Shown one piece after another: positions 51,101 to 61,239 of a stretch of 64,000 nt of DNA. Under the pieces are notes generated by a model. The model did no database searches. It was not told the DNA's origin and saw only the letters and a list, made by a program, of their open reading frames with translations. The stretch is taken from positions 1,013,965 to 1,077,964 of the forward strand of contig VXAY01001101.1 of the NCBI GenBank assembly GCA_013399855.1. Reading direction: 5' to 3'. Origin of the DNA: Oxyruncus cristatus (Eukaryota; Chordata; Aves; Passeriformes; Cotingidae). How positions within the stretch are numbered: the stretch's first letter is position 1; every line of letters starts with the position of its first letter. A program made the position numbers and the translations under genes.

Positions 51101-51831
51101 GTGCAATACAACTGAAACGGACCTATTCCTTGAGGAGTTTTTTATTTTGAAAAAGCAACTTTTTCTACCTGAGAAGCACCACCCACCTCCAATTAGAAAC
51201 CTATCAGCACTGGTGTCTTGTAGCGGGAATTTTCTGAGGTGCATAAATAACTTGGGTAGTTATGAACATTTTACTCAGAACCAGATTTATCATATTTAAT
51301 GTCTTAAATATTGGTTGAACAACCCATATTAAATCCTATGTACCATAATTTTTTCCTGATCAATTCCATATTTATCACATTAATCATTTCTCTGCTGTTA
51401 ATTAAGAGAATTGATGACTCTTAGGCTTCCTTAAGCTGATTCTTTAAATAAGTATATCAAACAAGATCTCCATTACCCAAATCAGACTCCGTCACAATAG
51501 CTGCACAGAGGCCAAAGAGACAGGAGCACAGATCCAGAGAGTATCCACAGGGACTTCACAAACAAAAAAGTGATATTTCAAGCTTATGTCTCAGTGGAAT
51601 GCGGAAATAATAGCAATATAATCGAGGCGGTGTTTGTGTAGTCCTTATGGTTTAAAAACCTTTTGCCTCAGCCGCACTAATACTCTGAAACAAGGATGCT
51701 GATTATATGACCAATTGTTTGGCATGTGTTCCTAAACTGGTTTATAATTACCAAATTAATCTCTCTGAGGTATTAAAAGCCTATTTGCAACACAATCTTT
51801 GTAAAACTAAAAGGGAAGTGAAGCACTTTAC

Positions 51832-51889
51832 CTGTGTTGATACAGAGCCCTGCAAACAGCAACTATTTGTTTTTGTAGCTGTTGTGGCT
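51832..51889 (-). other. Possible short minus-strand exon
   Basis: The minus strand has the acceptor TTTATATTTACTTGTTCCCAG, then 58 bases, then a donor reading CACAG followed by GTAAAG. One frame reads PQQLQKQIVAVCRALYQHR with no stop; a second frame is also open. Both splice sites are good, but 58 open bases are not informative. The first frame ends two bases into a codon, which does not join in frame to the candidate terminal exon at 42,689-42,852 without another exon between. It could equally be an intronic decoy pair. Confidence 0.2.
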
Positions 51890-52119
51890 CTGGGAACAAG
51901 TAAATATAAACAGCAGGAAACACAAATACAGAGGCAGTGCAATTGGAGGCTGTCAGGAAGCAGTATGGTGGCTTCAGGAGCTGAATTCGGCTTGAAATAA
52001 GCTTTGTCTCAGTATGCGTAAGAGGCTTTGGCACTGTATCAGACCTCTGGGGAAGCCACTCAGCAGGGTGGGGATTACTATAGTTTGTGCTTCCCAATTC
52101 ACAGCAAACTTGCTTCTCT

Positions 52120-52390
52120 GTCATAGTCGTGCATTAACTCTCTCTGTCCCACCTCGGCGCTTTTTGTGGGGATTTGTTTGCTTTTGAGCAAACAGCCTGA
52201 CATCTGCTAGTGGAGAGTGGAGGAGAAAACCCCCCAGCACACACGACTGAGCGGCTGCAGAGCGCGTCTCCTCTGTGGCGAGGGAGAGAGGCACAAAGAT
52301 GGCTAATTTTGCCAGGCTGGATAATTCTCCTCCGCAATGGATATGCTGTAGTTGCTCTGACAATACCATCTAAAATGCAAATGAATTATG
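52120..52390 (+). promoter_or_regulatory. Small CpG-rich patch, promoter- or enhancer-like
   Basis: CpGs are much denser here than in the surrounding tens of kilobases (for example CTCGGCGC, CGACTGAGCGG, GAGCGCGTC). The patch includes an octamer ATGCAAAT at 52,375-52,382, the binding site of POU factors, and a 24-codon plus-strand ORF in strong Kozak context. The pattern fits an unmethylated promoter or developmental enhancer. It lies a few hundred bases upstream, in the minus sense, of the possible exon at 51,832-51,889. Confidence 0.4.
52299..52373 (+). CDS. Possible 24-codon micro-ORF
   Basis: It starts in the context ACAAAGATGG, with A at -3 and G at +4, a near-optimal vertebrate initiation context. 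It encodes MANFARLDNSPPQWICCSCS followed by DNTI and a TAA stop. The cluster of cysteines and the Pro-Pro pair are notable, but the length is far below any significance threshold. I do not recognise it. It could be an upstream ORF in a 5' untranslated exon, the start of a longer spliced frame, or chance. Confidence 0.15.
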   Translation: MANFARLDNSPPQWICCSCSDNTI

Positions 52391-53114
52391 CCTGCATCGA
52401 AGAGCTGGCAGTGAGTGTTGTGTAGACCTGCTCCTGGCATAAACTTCCTCCTAATGGCGATTTTTTTCCTCTTTCTGTGAACACATGGACTCCACTCTCT
52501 CTTTTGAGGTTTCGCAAGGGTTAATTTTCTCTTAGCTGTGGGAATATTTTTCGTTAGGAGCAACTCCATGGTTATTCCTAACACATGACTATCAAAGAGT
52601 CAGATTAGCCGAGGGGGAGGGGAAAGGCTCCTGAGTTTGCACTTCCTGTCTCTTAATAAAGCTGAGATTCCAGAAGTATTTAATATCATTGTGGTTTACA
52701 TAGGAAATTGTCTGAACACTCTTAGTAAGTAACTGAATATATGGCTGCTATATTGAATACCATTTGTCCACGATCGTTTTTCTTTCAGTTATGTTAGATA
52801 TCTGGAAAATGTTGTAAAAGCAGGATCTTGTTACGGTGCACAGCTAAATGAGGAACTATAAAATACAGTTTTAAAAATTTAAATATCTAAAATGTATTGA
52901 GAAATGTGAGGTGCACCAGTACTAAAGAAACAACAGCAATTGTTTTATATGCACTGCTAAGGCAATAAAATGTGGATTCCTTATGTAGGTCCAAATGTAG
53001 CAGCTGGATTTGGCTTTATGAACCATGAAAAATAGTTCCCATCTGGAAGTTGATGTTGAATAAAGATGCAACAGTAAGGCTGCATCTTACATGTAACATT
53101 TATACGTTTCCAAG

Positions 53115-53445
53115 TCAATACAACACTAGTATTGGAGAGGAAAGAGAGAGAGGGAGAGAGAGATGGGAACACACAAATCAGCAGCCTCTGGCCAGCATTT
53201 TTTATGTGTATGCTCTAATTTGGGAGTCTCTGGTTTTGGCTGCTTGGGGTTTTTTTGTTTGTTTATTTTTATTTTTGTAGGATAACCCTACCAATAGCCA
53301 ACACTGTACAAGTAAAAAGCTTCTGAACATCTTCCACCACACTCACTGCTTCAAAGAGCACAGTCTTCATCTCCAAGTCAGATAAGTAATAATGTCACTA
53401 TTTGTGGTATTCATTCCCCCAAGAATCCCTACAGCCATCCCACCT
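53115..53445 (+). repeat. Imperfect direct duplication, copy A
   Basis: This segment matches 54,495-54,870 over its length. Shared blocks in order are TCAATA-CACTAG, a GA-rich tract, TTTTATGTGTAT, a T/G-rich stretch, GTAGGATAACCCTA, CAACACTGTACAAGTAAAA, CACAGTCTTCATCTCC and CCCCCAAG. The central 90 bases are nearly nine-tenths identical by eye. The flanks do not match. It may be a local tandem duplication that acquired an insert of about 1 kb, or two copies of an unlisted repeat family. Confidence 0.8.
53141..53163 (+). repeat. GA-rich microsatellite
   Basis: This is a run of GA and GGGA units inside duplication copy A. The matching position in copy B (about 54,521-54,549) has become GGGA-rich. 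Confidence 0.75.
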
Positions 53446-54494
53446 ATCAAATTGGCATTTAAAAGTGCATTCATGGGGCCTGAAAATCAGGAATTCTGTT
53501 TCAAAGTGGCTGCAAGCTGAAGCTGGCCCCTGGCTCTTCACCTGCACCCTGCCATGAGCAATGTTTGCAACATGCAACAAATCCCACATTTTCATATCCA
53601 ACTCTCCCATTCATGCAGTGCCCAGGAGATCCTACTTCCTCTCACACAAAAATATGAAGATCCAGTTCAGAGAGCTTTTTTAGAAAACCTGACCCCTGAA
53701 AAAACTCTATTAATTCTTAAAGGATTTTGTCAAATTCATGATGCCCCAAGGATTTTTAAAATTGAAATTACATAAAAGCATAGTCCATGCTAAAACCTTG
53801 CACTGTAAATAAGCTTGTAAATACTTATTAATAACAGAGGGGAAAAAAAAAGTCAATAAAGGAATGAAGTTTGGACATTTTATTGGCTCATTTTTTCTTC
53901 CTTGAGCAAGAATTATTTCTAATGCAAGATGAAGTGTTAGGAGACGTGATGATCCCTTTTTTGCCTAGAAGATGTTGTGAGGTTTCTTTAACTGTGAGAC
54001 TTTCATGGTGGCCCCAGTGCTGCAGTGCATCTGGCTGGAAAGATTTCCTGTATTTTCCTAAAAGGGTGCCGTTATTGTTCCTGCTGCTTTGGTTGTTTCC
54101 ATGAGCCTTTAAAATGAAACCAGGTCCCACACCAATGTTGTGAGGCAGATATTTTAAACGTTGGGAAAACTTTCAAATCAAAGTTGGATGTTGCAGGTAT
54201 CCATAGTCATCAGACCATGGGAATCTCAAAACACCCTTAATCCACATTTAGCATGCATTTGAAATAACAACACACCCTGATGCTTGCAAACCGTATTCCT
54301 TTAACATAGGAAATAAGAACCACATATGTTTAATATACTAACATGTGCAACACTCACTTGGTACATGTGGCCCACTGATGTGATCATAGGCTTTCCTCAA
54401 GTTAGCTCTTCAAATCACAAAGCAGTATCACCCCTTCACCTCTCATGAGATCCCACACCTACACTGCACCCTCCTGCTTATTCAGATCCCCTGC

Positions 54495-54870
54495 TCAATA
54501 TAGCACTAGAGCACGAGTATTGGGAAGGAAGGAGGGAGAGAGGGAGGGGACTGATGGGAATGTACAAGTCAGAAGTCCCTAAGCAATATTTTTATGTGTA
54601 TTCTCTCACTTGGGAGCCCCAGGTCTTGACTGCTTGTGTGTTTTTGTTTGTTTGTTTGTTTGTTTGTTTGTTTGTTTTTGTTCTTTTTTTGTAGGATAAC
54701 CCTATCACCAATAGTCAACACTGTACAAGTAAAAGGCTTCTGAATGTCTTCCACCACATCACTGCTTCACAGATCACAGTCTTCATCTCCCTGTTGAATA
54801 AGTAAGAAAGTAATCATGTCACTATTTTGTAGTGTTAAATCCCCCAAGCACTCCTATAACCTCCCCACCC
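54495..54870 (+). repeat. Imperfect direct duplication, copy B
   Basis: This is the second copy of 53,115-53,445, in the same orientation about 1.4 kb downstream. It is longer because its T/G stretch has expanded into a TTTG microsatellite (54,641-54,680) and because of small insertions (CACCAATAG against CCAATAG). Confidence 0.8.
54641..54680 (+). repeat. (TTTG)n microsatellite
   Basis: About nine TTTG units lie inside duplication copy B. Copy A has only two or three units at the same place, so the array expanded after the duplication. Confidence 0.9.
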
Positions 54871-54879
54871 ACTGAGTCC

Positions 54880-57800
54880 CTTGCTGAGGAAGGCTCTGGA
54901 GGCTTGGCCCGGGAAGGCGTGTGGCTGTGTCCGTTCTTGTGCTGGCACAAGGGAGGCCACAACTCTCCTTGAGAGAAATTGTGTAACAACCTGAATGTCT
55001 GCCACAGCCCTTTTTGGAGAAGTTCTGAAGATGAATTGAATGTGTTTGACTTTAGCAGTCTATTTTCCATGGAGGGATCTTGGAGTTTCTGGCAGATACT
55101 CCTCATGCTGGAACCCTGGGAAAGCATTCTCCCCCGGTCCTCGAAAAATGAGGAAAAGGCACCTTGTTTGGTTAAAAGCATCCCTAATGGTGAGTGAAGT
55201 CAGAAAATAGCGTCATGGACCTGTTTCAAAGGAGACTCACATTTGCATGTTTAATGACAGGGGCAGCCCAGCCCCTGAAGGTGAGCGGGGTGTGGGCTGT
55301 GCCTGCCAAGCTGAAGCAGGAGCACAAGAGTGGACACTGGGCTGAGGCAGGTGGGCAGCAGAGGCAGTGGGCAGCGTGGTGGCAAACTGGGGGCTTCAGA
55401 GTGGGAATAGGAAGGTCAGAGGAGCTTTGAGGAGGGGGTAATGAGGGGGGAGAGAGCCTTTACACACAGCCTAAACAACATCCTCCTTCACTCCCTCCCT
55501 TCCATCGTGGGGTTCTCCCAGCTCTGCACTCCAGCCCCTACATGTATCCTTGTGCACCTTGGGCTGGGAGGATGAGGGTAACCAGACTTTGAGGTGGATG
55601 GGACATTTCTGCTCTGTCTGACAGTCAGCAGGCTGCAAGTCCTTAACTTCCCTCGGCCTGGCAGGGAGAGGAAGAGAAAAAGTTGTATCAACAGGAGTGG
55701 ACTTTTCAGGGTGAGGGATCCTGTTCCTTTCTCCTCTAACCTGAGCAGAGCAGATGATCAACCATTACCAACTTGGTCTATGCCTTTAGCATGATCTGGA
55801 CTCAGTACAAAGACCATAAACATTCATTAACTTCCCTGTCCAGCCTCCATGAAAAAAACCCCAATAACTGGAATAAGCCAATAATGCTGGCTATGGCTTA
55901 TGGAGAGGTGGCTTCCTCTCTCCCCTGTATATTTACATTTATTGTTTAAGTTAGTTTTGTAATTAAAATAGCATTAAAGAAATTAAACATCTAGGCTTTC
56001 AAGTCACAGACCTATTTCTATCCTCAAAAATTGCAAGGAAAAAAAGACTTTTGCATGGAGGATATTTCTATTCCCAGTTGCAGAATCTCCAGCCATTTCA
56101 TTGTTTAATTCACGTGCATGCAAATGTAGGGATTGTGTAAGCCTTGGCAGAAGATGCTCTGGAAGTTGCACCCACTGCTGAATAATTTGAGTAACTAGGT
56201 TTCATGGAGCTTGGCAATCCCTTCCAAAACTGCTGAATCTAGGCCAGGATTTAGGATAGACTTGCATGGTGCTATTAGAAAGCATAGGTTGTGTGCGGTT
56301 AGCCTGGGAGCTGGAGAGCAGAGCTACAGTCCTGCTTCTGTCCAGTGGCTTTAATAAAGAATCCCATTTATATTCATTACCGCAACCAAGTCCTGTCTCT
56401 AATCTATCGCAAGGGACACTACAGATATATTATTTCTTTGTAGTCTCAAAATGCTCAGATGGTTTTTAACCTTATTAAATCTAAACCCCTTAAATGTGCT
56501 TCTGAAGCAGAAGTTTTAGCAATAAGCCTTCCGAAAAGTGCAAGATTTACAAAGCACATTTACAGCTATGTAGTGAGTTAAATAACATTTCTCTCAGCAT
56601 ATCGTTTGCCAAAATTAGAGGAAATTCCCTTTTTTAACTGAACAGGGAACATTAAGAATGTGTATTGTGCTGGTAGATCAGGTTAGCGGTCTAAGAAGCA
56701 AGACAACAAAGTGTTAATCTACCTAGATGAAGTTCTAATGGTTGTTGCATTTCAGGAAACAATAAAACTTTGAGTTAGAGAATGTTTCAAAGTCCTCAGG
56801 ATTTCACATTTACTGTATGGGAATAAAATAACCTCCCAGAGTCTGTATCTCCGTTTTTTAATAGAACCAAAAAACTGATTCTTTTAAAAGGTTAAACCAG
56901 AGTCACATGCACTCTGTCACCCTGCAACTATGCGATTGTTCCTAAGTGTGCCGGTATTACCTTGATGTTTACAAGTAAAGGATGGGCCAGGGTGTTTCAG
57001 AGCCCCCGTGGTACATGGCAGTTTACTTCACACAGAAAAAGGCATACAGGTGCAGGAACTGATTAATCTACAACTAAAAGACAGATCCTCCTAGTCAGAT
57101 TAGGATTTTTTTTTGTGTGTGTTAGAAAATGATGTAAATAATCATTAGGTGAGTGAAAAAACTCAGTGTTACTAAAATAATATACTGTCAGACTTTTGCT
57201 ATATTCTGTAGTAACTAAGCAGACTTTTTGGTTACAGAAAAAGGAAATAGTGCATAGCCTGGGCTTTGATTTCAGCATTTGGTAAACAGTATGAAAATGC
57301 AGATGTTTGTTCATTTTTCATCTACATTTTGGAGCCATATGTTTTCAGTCAAGTTTTGGAGACTTATTTTCTGAGCTAAGTGTATTTTTTAAACTATTAT
57401 TTTAGATAGAGACAGCTGGAAACTAAGGGGGAACTGCCCAAGTCCACCTCTACACTTCAGTACTTCATTTTACATAATCAGGATAAGAAAAATTCTATGA
57501 GAGAGTATAGAATTAGAAGACAATCAATGGAGGAAGAAAAATGGCCTTAGAAACACCAGTGTTAGCATCTCAGAGGCAGTGATTCCTCTTTCTGTATTCT
57601 AGGCAAAAAGAGTTCTAGAGTGGAGCCTTCTCCCAGCACCTGGACCATGTATATTCTGGCAATTTGGCTGAATATGCCAGCTGAAAAATGAGCAGATCTA
57701 CACTGTGAAATCCTGTAGCCAGACGCAACAGGAGACCCAAATTGTCTGTCTCTAGGCAGAGTGGTACAAAACACAGTTGAGGGATATATTTTCCCCAGAC

Positions 57801-60800
57801 AGAGAAAGCAAAAGTTGGATGAGTGTTTTCTCCATCTGCCTGTTTTGGACAATGGTGTTCAAGGTGACCAGAAACGCTTCAAAATAATGTTCAAGTGTTG
57901 CTCTGCAGGCATTTCGATATGTTTTAAGTGCATATTCATAAATGGGTGGATACTGCTTTTATATCATGACATGTGCCCCCTAACAATGTGATGCTACTGA
58001 CAACAAAGTTATGGATCTCATCAGTGGTATCCTCCATATACCAGCGACTGGTAATTCCAGGGAAAAAGGATTTCGATGAGTCACAGTGATTTATAAAATG
58101 AATCCATTCAAAGTACATTACATCTGTAACTTTTATATTAAGTAGAAATTTCTTAAATGCAGTATGAAGCAATGTTCAAATGCATTTATGATATGCATTT
58201 ATATAAATATGAAGTGTTTACAAAAATAATTTACAGAAACTTTGTTGTTAGGTCTGTATTTCTTTGAGGTTCTTTTATGTATTTTTAAAGCACTAGGTGT
58301 TAAAGTATCCACTTTTTAAATTGTATTCTGGGCTATAAGCTTTTAACTTGGAAGTAGACCCATCTGCAGTGAGGTCTGTATCACTTGAGAGAGAATCTTG
58401 TTCTCAATATGTATTGCCTTCAAAGCAATAGATATCGTCCTTGAAGTCTGGGTTTGTTGATACCTTCTCAAATACTTTGAAGAAAGAAGTCTCAGGGTGC
58501 ATTTGCAAACTTGGCACTTGGCAGAAAAAGAATTGTGAAGGCACAAAGTAATGTAGTGTCAGGTTCTTGGTCTCGTTTCAGGTGATATCCCAAATGCGTG
58601 AGGGGTAAAACTGCAGACTTGCATAGCAAATTATCACTGGAAAACCAAGGACACTGATTCATGCGTGACTTATACAAAATCTGTGGGCATATCCAGCTGC
58701 CTTTGAGCAGAAGTAATCTCTGGGGGGAAAGGCAGGGTGCATGTCTCTACTGGTCATACCCAGAAACAGATTTAGGCTGGTCCCAACTCCCCCCTGTTGG
58801 GATTTCTGCTCCCTAGGAGAGCCCAGTGGCACCTTGGGCTAGAAACCCCCTAATGTGCAGGCTCTGCTGTGGGGATTCCCTGTTGTAGGAGCCCTGCAGA
58901 CACCAATCCCTCTCTTCTTTCTTGTATAGAAACTTAGGAAAAGGACTGAAATATTTCTGAGGGAATTCTGACAGATATTCATGTATCTACATTTTTTGCT
59001 CACTCAAGGGAAGCAGTGGTAACCAATGTACTAAAAGTCTTCAAATGCTGACAAATACAATTTAGCTTTGAAGGCTGCCAGCAATTCTGTGGTAGTAAAT
59101 CCCATTTGCAATCAAAGGGTGAGTCATTAGCCTTGACATTTGAGAAATGGAGATTACTATGAATTTATGAAAAAGGTTCCCTAAAATGTTTCCTTAGCAA
59201 CTGCTGCTGAGGAACCTGGGGCATCTCTCAGGTCCCTAGGCTCAGAAAAGCCGGCAGCGGTGGAGCAGATGGTTTCCTATCCACTTGCTGTATGTAGTGC
59301 TGGGGGTTTGCTATCCCTTTCCACTCAAGTCTCATCTAAGTGAGGAAAAATGGTGTTTCCTTATGTTGAATTGTCTTTACTGAGCTGATTTAATGCCGCT
59401 GAAACTATTGCAATGGGCATAGCTTATTATACAGCACAGGGGGTTGAACTGTATCTTACACAGGGCTAGAAGCAGTTTGGTCAATTCCAAACATGACCCC
59501 AAAAGAAGTAACATGACAGTTTGTTATCACCGTATTGAGCATAAAATTTTATTTTAAAAGGGTTTTGTTAAAATAAAAGAATCAGAGAAAGCTATTGGTT
59601 TTCCAATTGTCCTCTGCTTCTGAAGTGCTCTTAAGCCCTCTTCTCAACCTTTTCCTTACAGCCAGGAGTTTTTATTTTAGGTGAAGAACACAGAGCAGTG
59701 AAGACCTTGCTTCTATAGGGAAATGATAGAATATTTCTTGACCTGCTGCAAAATCACAGCCATCAACAATATTATATATTTTATAACTAAGTCTGCTAAT
59801 TTACTTTGGTTAAGTTAGATAAAATTAGTTTTCTCATAGTTTAAATAGGAGTCTTGTCTGGCTGCCACATCAGCAAAAAAAGGTGAGAGACCTCAAGGTG
59901 AGCATGTGGGAAGGTGGGAATGGAGGAGAGGGAATGAGAGCATGTGGAAAGGCTTGGGTGCTCCTTGGAAAGGCAAAAGGGGTATTGGTTGGAGGTAGCA
60001 GGCACAGGTTACAGAGAAGGAGATGTCTCTTGACTACACTATAACAACACCTGTGCCTTGCCTCAGTCAGGTAGGCTATAAAACCAGAGTTAAATCCCAA
60101 GAGAAGCTGGATGATTGCAAAGCCATGAAGGCATACCCTTATATCATGGCATCTGCACAGACTGGTGCAGAAGACTTCTTCTGGACCTAGGGATCAGGTC
60201 TTACAGAAGAAATGTGCAGCCGTCCGACTAGCACATACTGTATGCTTTCTTTTTGTTGTATTAAATTTATTCCTTTACTAAAAAGTAAATTGTAATTTTC
60301 TGTTTCCAGCAGCCAATATTCTATTTGCATGATTTCCTGTGGTGACAACATCCCATGATTTTCATGCATATTTTTTTTTTCCTCAGGATTGTCCAAATCT
60401 AAGTAAGAGCAATAAAACACCTAACAGCTTCTAAGGAAAAGATATTACTACTGGAAAAACCCACGATACAACTATAGACACAAGTCATTTCTTAGCAGTT
60501 CTACTACAGAATATTTGCAGGGGAGCAGTTTAATTTCATGATATTTTAAAAAAAAGGAGAATCTTATTTTTTTCAAATGAAAAGAAGCCCTTCCATCTTT
60601 GAAACAAGAAACTCTATGAAACGAGACGCTCCCCATCTTTCTATTGCTCCTATGCTGTATATCCACTGAGAACAACCTGTCATTCCACAAACTCTCATGT
60701 ATTTTACAGAGTCAACATTGCTATTCATCTCATGCAACTGCAGCCAATCTTGGCTGCCAGGTGAAACACAATGTTGAAACAGAGAAGCAGTCTCAAAGAA

Positions 60801-60850
60801 ATACAAGCTCTTAAACCTTGAATGGCTTTGTGGATCAAAAATGCCATTTT
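54880..60850. other. Noncoding stretch with a GC-moderate part
   Basis: 54,880-55,790 has raised GC and open frames on both strands without domains. The rest is AT-rich unique sequence. A minus-strand frame at 57,936-58,172 contains a protein-looking part but lacks good splice sites. A weak MIR-like signal in reverse lies near 56,525-56,590. No gene is supported. Confidence 0.6.
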
Positions 60851-60879
60851 GAATTACACCTGGAAATGAAGTAAAGAGC

Positions 60880-61030
60880 AGCAAAGTCCCCGGAGCGCGG
60901 GTGCAACCACGGGAAGGAGGAGCGGAGCCGGAGCACGCGGTCCCACCCTCGCCTGCTGGGTATTCTGCAGGTCGGCTCTGAGCGCATCGGTTATGATTGG
61001 GAGCAGCTGCAAGCTGAGCCCACTGCAGCA
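60880..61030. promoter_or_regulatory. Small CpG-rich patch, possible divergent promoter
   Basis: CpG density rises sharply (GGAGCGCGGGTG, GGAGCGGAGCCGG, CACGCGG, CTGAGCGCATCGG) against a CpG-poor background. Donor-like sites point out of the patch on both strands: GTGAGT at 61,228-61,233 on plus, and a minus-strand GTGTAA at 60,858-60,863 after TTTCCAG. This is what a divergent promoter with noncoding first exons would look like. It could serve the minus-strand gene that may end at 42.7 kb, but no frame here links to it. Confidence 0.4.
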
Positions 61031-61130
61031 CTCCCAATACGTTCCAGATGATGAATATGATGCAGACTTACTGGAAGAAAAATATATTTCTGGAGACAAA
61101 AAACAATTACTTCTCAAAGCAAGACAATGA
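60993..61130 (+). CDS. Possible 45-codon ORF at the CpG patch
   Basis: It starts ATGATTGGG at 60,993 and stops at TGA 61,128-61,130. The peptide begins MIGSSCKLSPLQHSQ and continues with an acidic stretch, YVPDDEYDADLLEEKY, then a basic end, KKQLLLKARQ. The charge patterning looks protein-like. The start lies at the right edge of the CpG patch. I do not recognise a family, and short frames like this are frequent by chance. Confidence 0.15.
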   Translation: MIGSSCKLSPLQHSQYVPDDEYDADLLEEKYISGDKKQLLLKARQ

Positions 61131-61239
61131 AGCTGAACCGATGCTACGTGGGCATAAAATAGAACCGAACTTTTGGGCAATGGCTTTACCTTCTAATAAA
61201 TCACCCACCTGGAGATCCTTTAGCAGAGTGAGTTTGGAT

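Larger units (their letters stand above)
42853..51800. other. Noncoding stretch, intronic if the 42.7 kb exon is real
   Basis: If the minus-strand terminal exon is real, this is part of its last intron or introns. Several strong pyrimidine tract plus AG sites occur on the minus strand (for example near 43,716 and 44,067), but none bounds an exon whose phase fits the terminal exon. GC-moderate parts at 45,700-46,040 and 49,450-50,420 show overlapping open frames with no recognisable domain. An AT-rich block at 46,880-47,200 has repeated TAATTA-like motifs. Confidence 0.55.

Noticed and set aside
60573..61037. 154-codon minus-strand open frame crossing the CpG patch
   Set aside because: Its N-terminal part is just the translated GC-rich patch (Ala/Pro/Arg-rich) and its C-terminal part is translated AT-rich intergenic DNA. 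The patch is better explained as promoter sequence.
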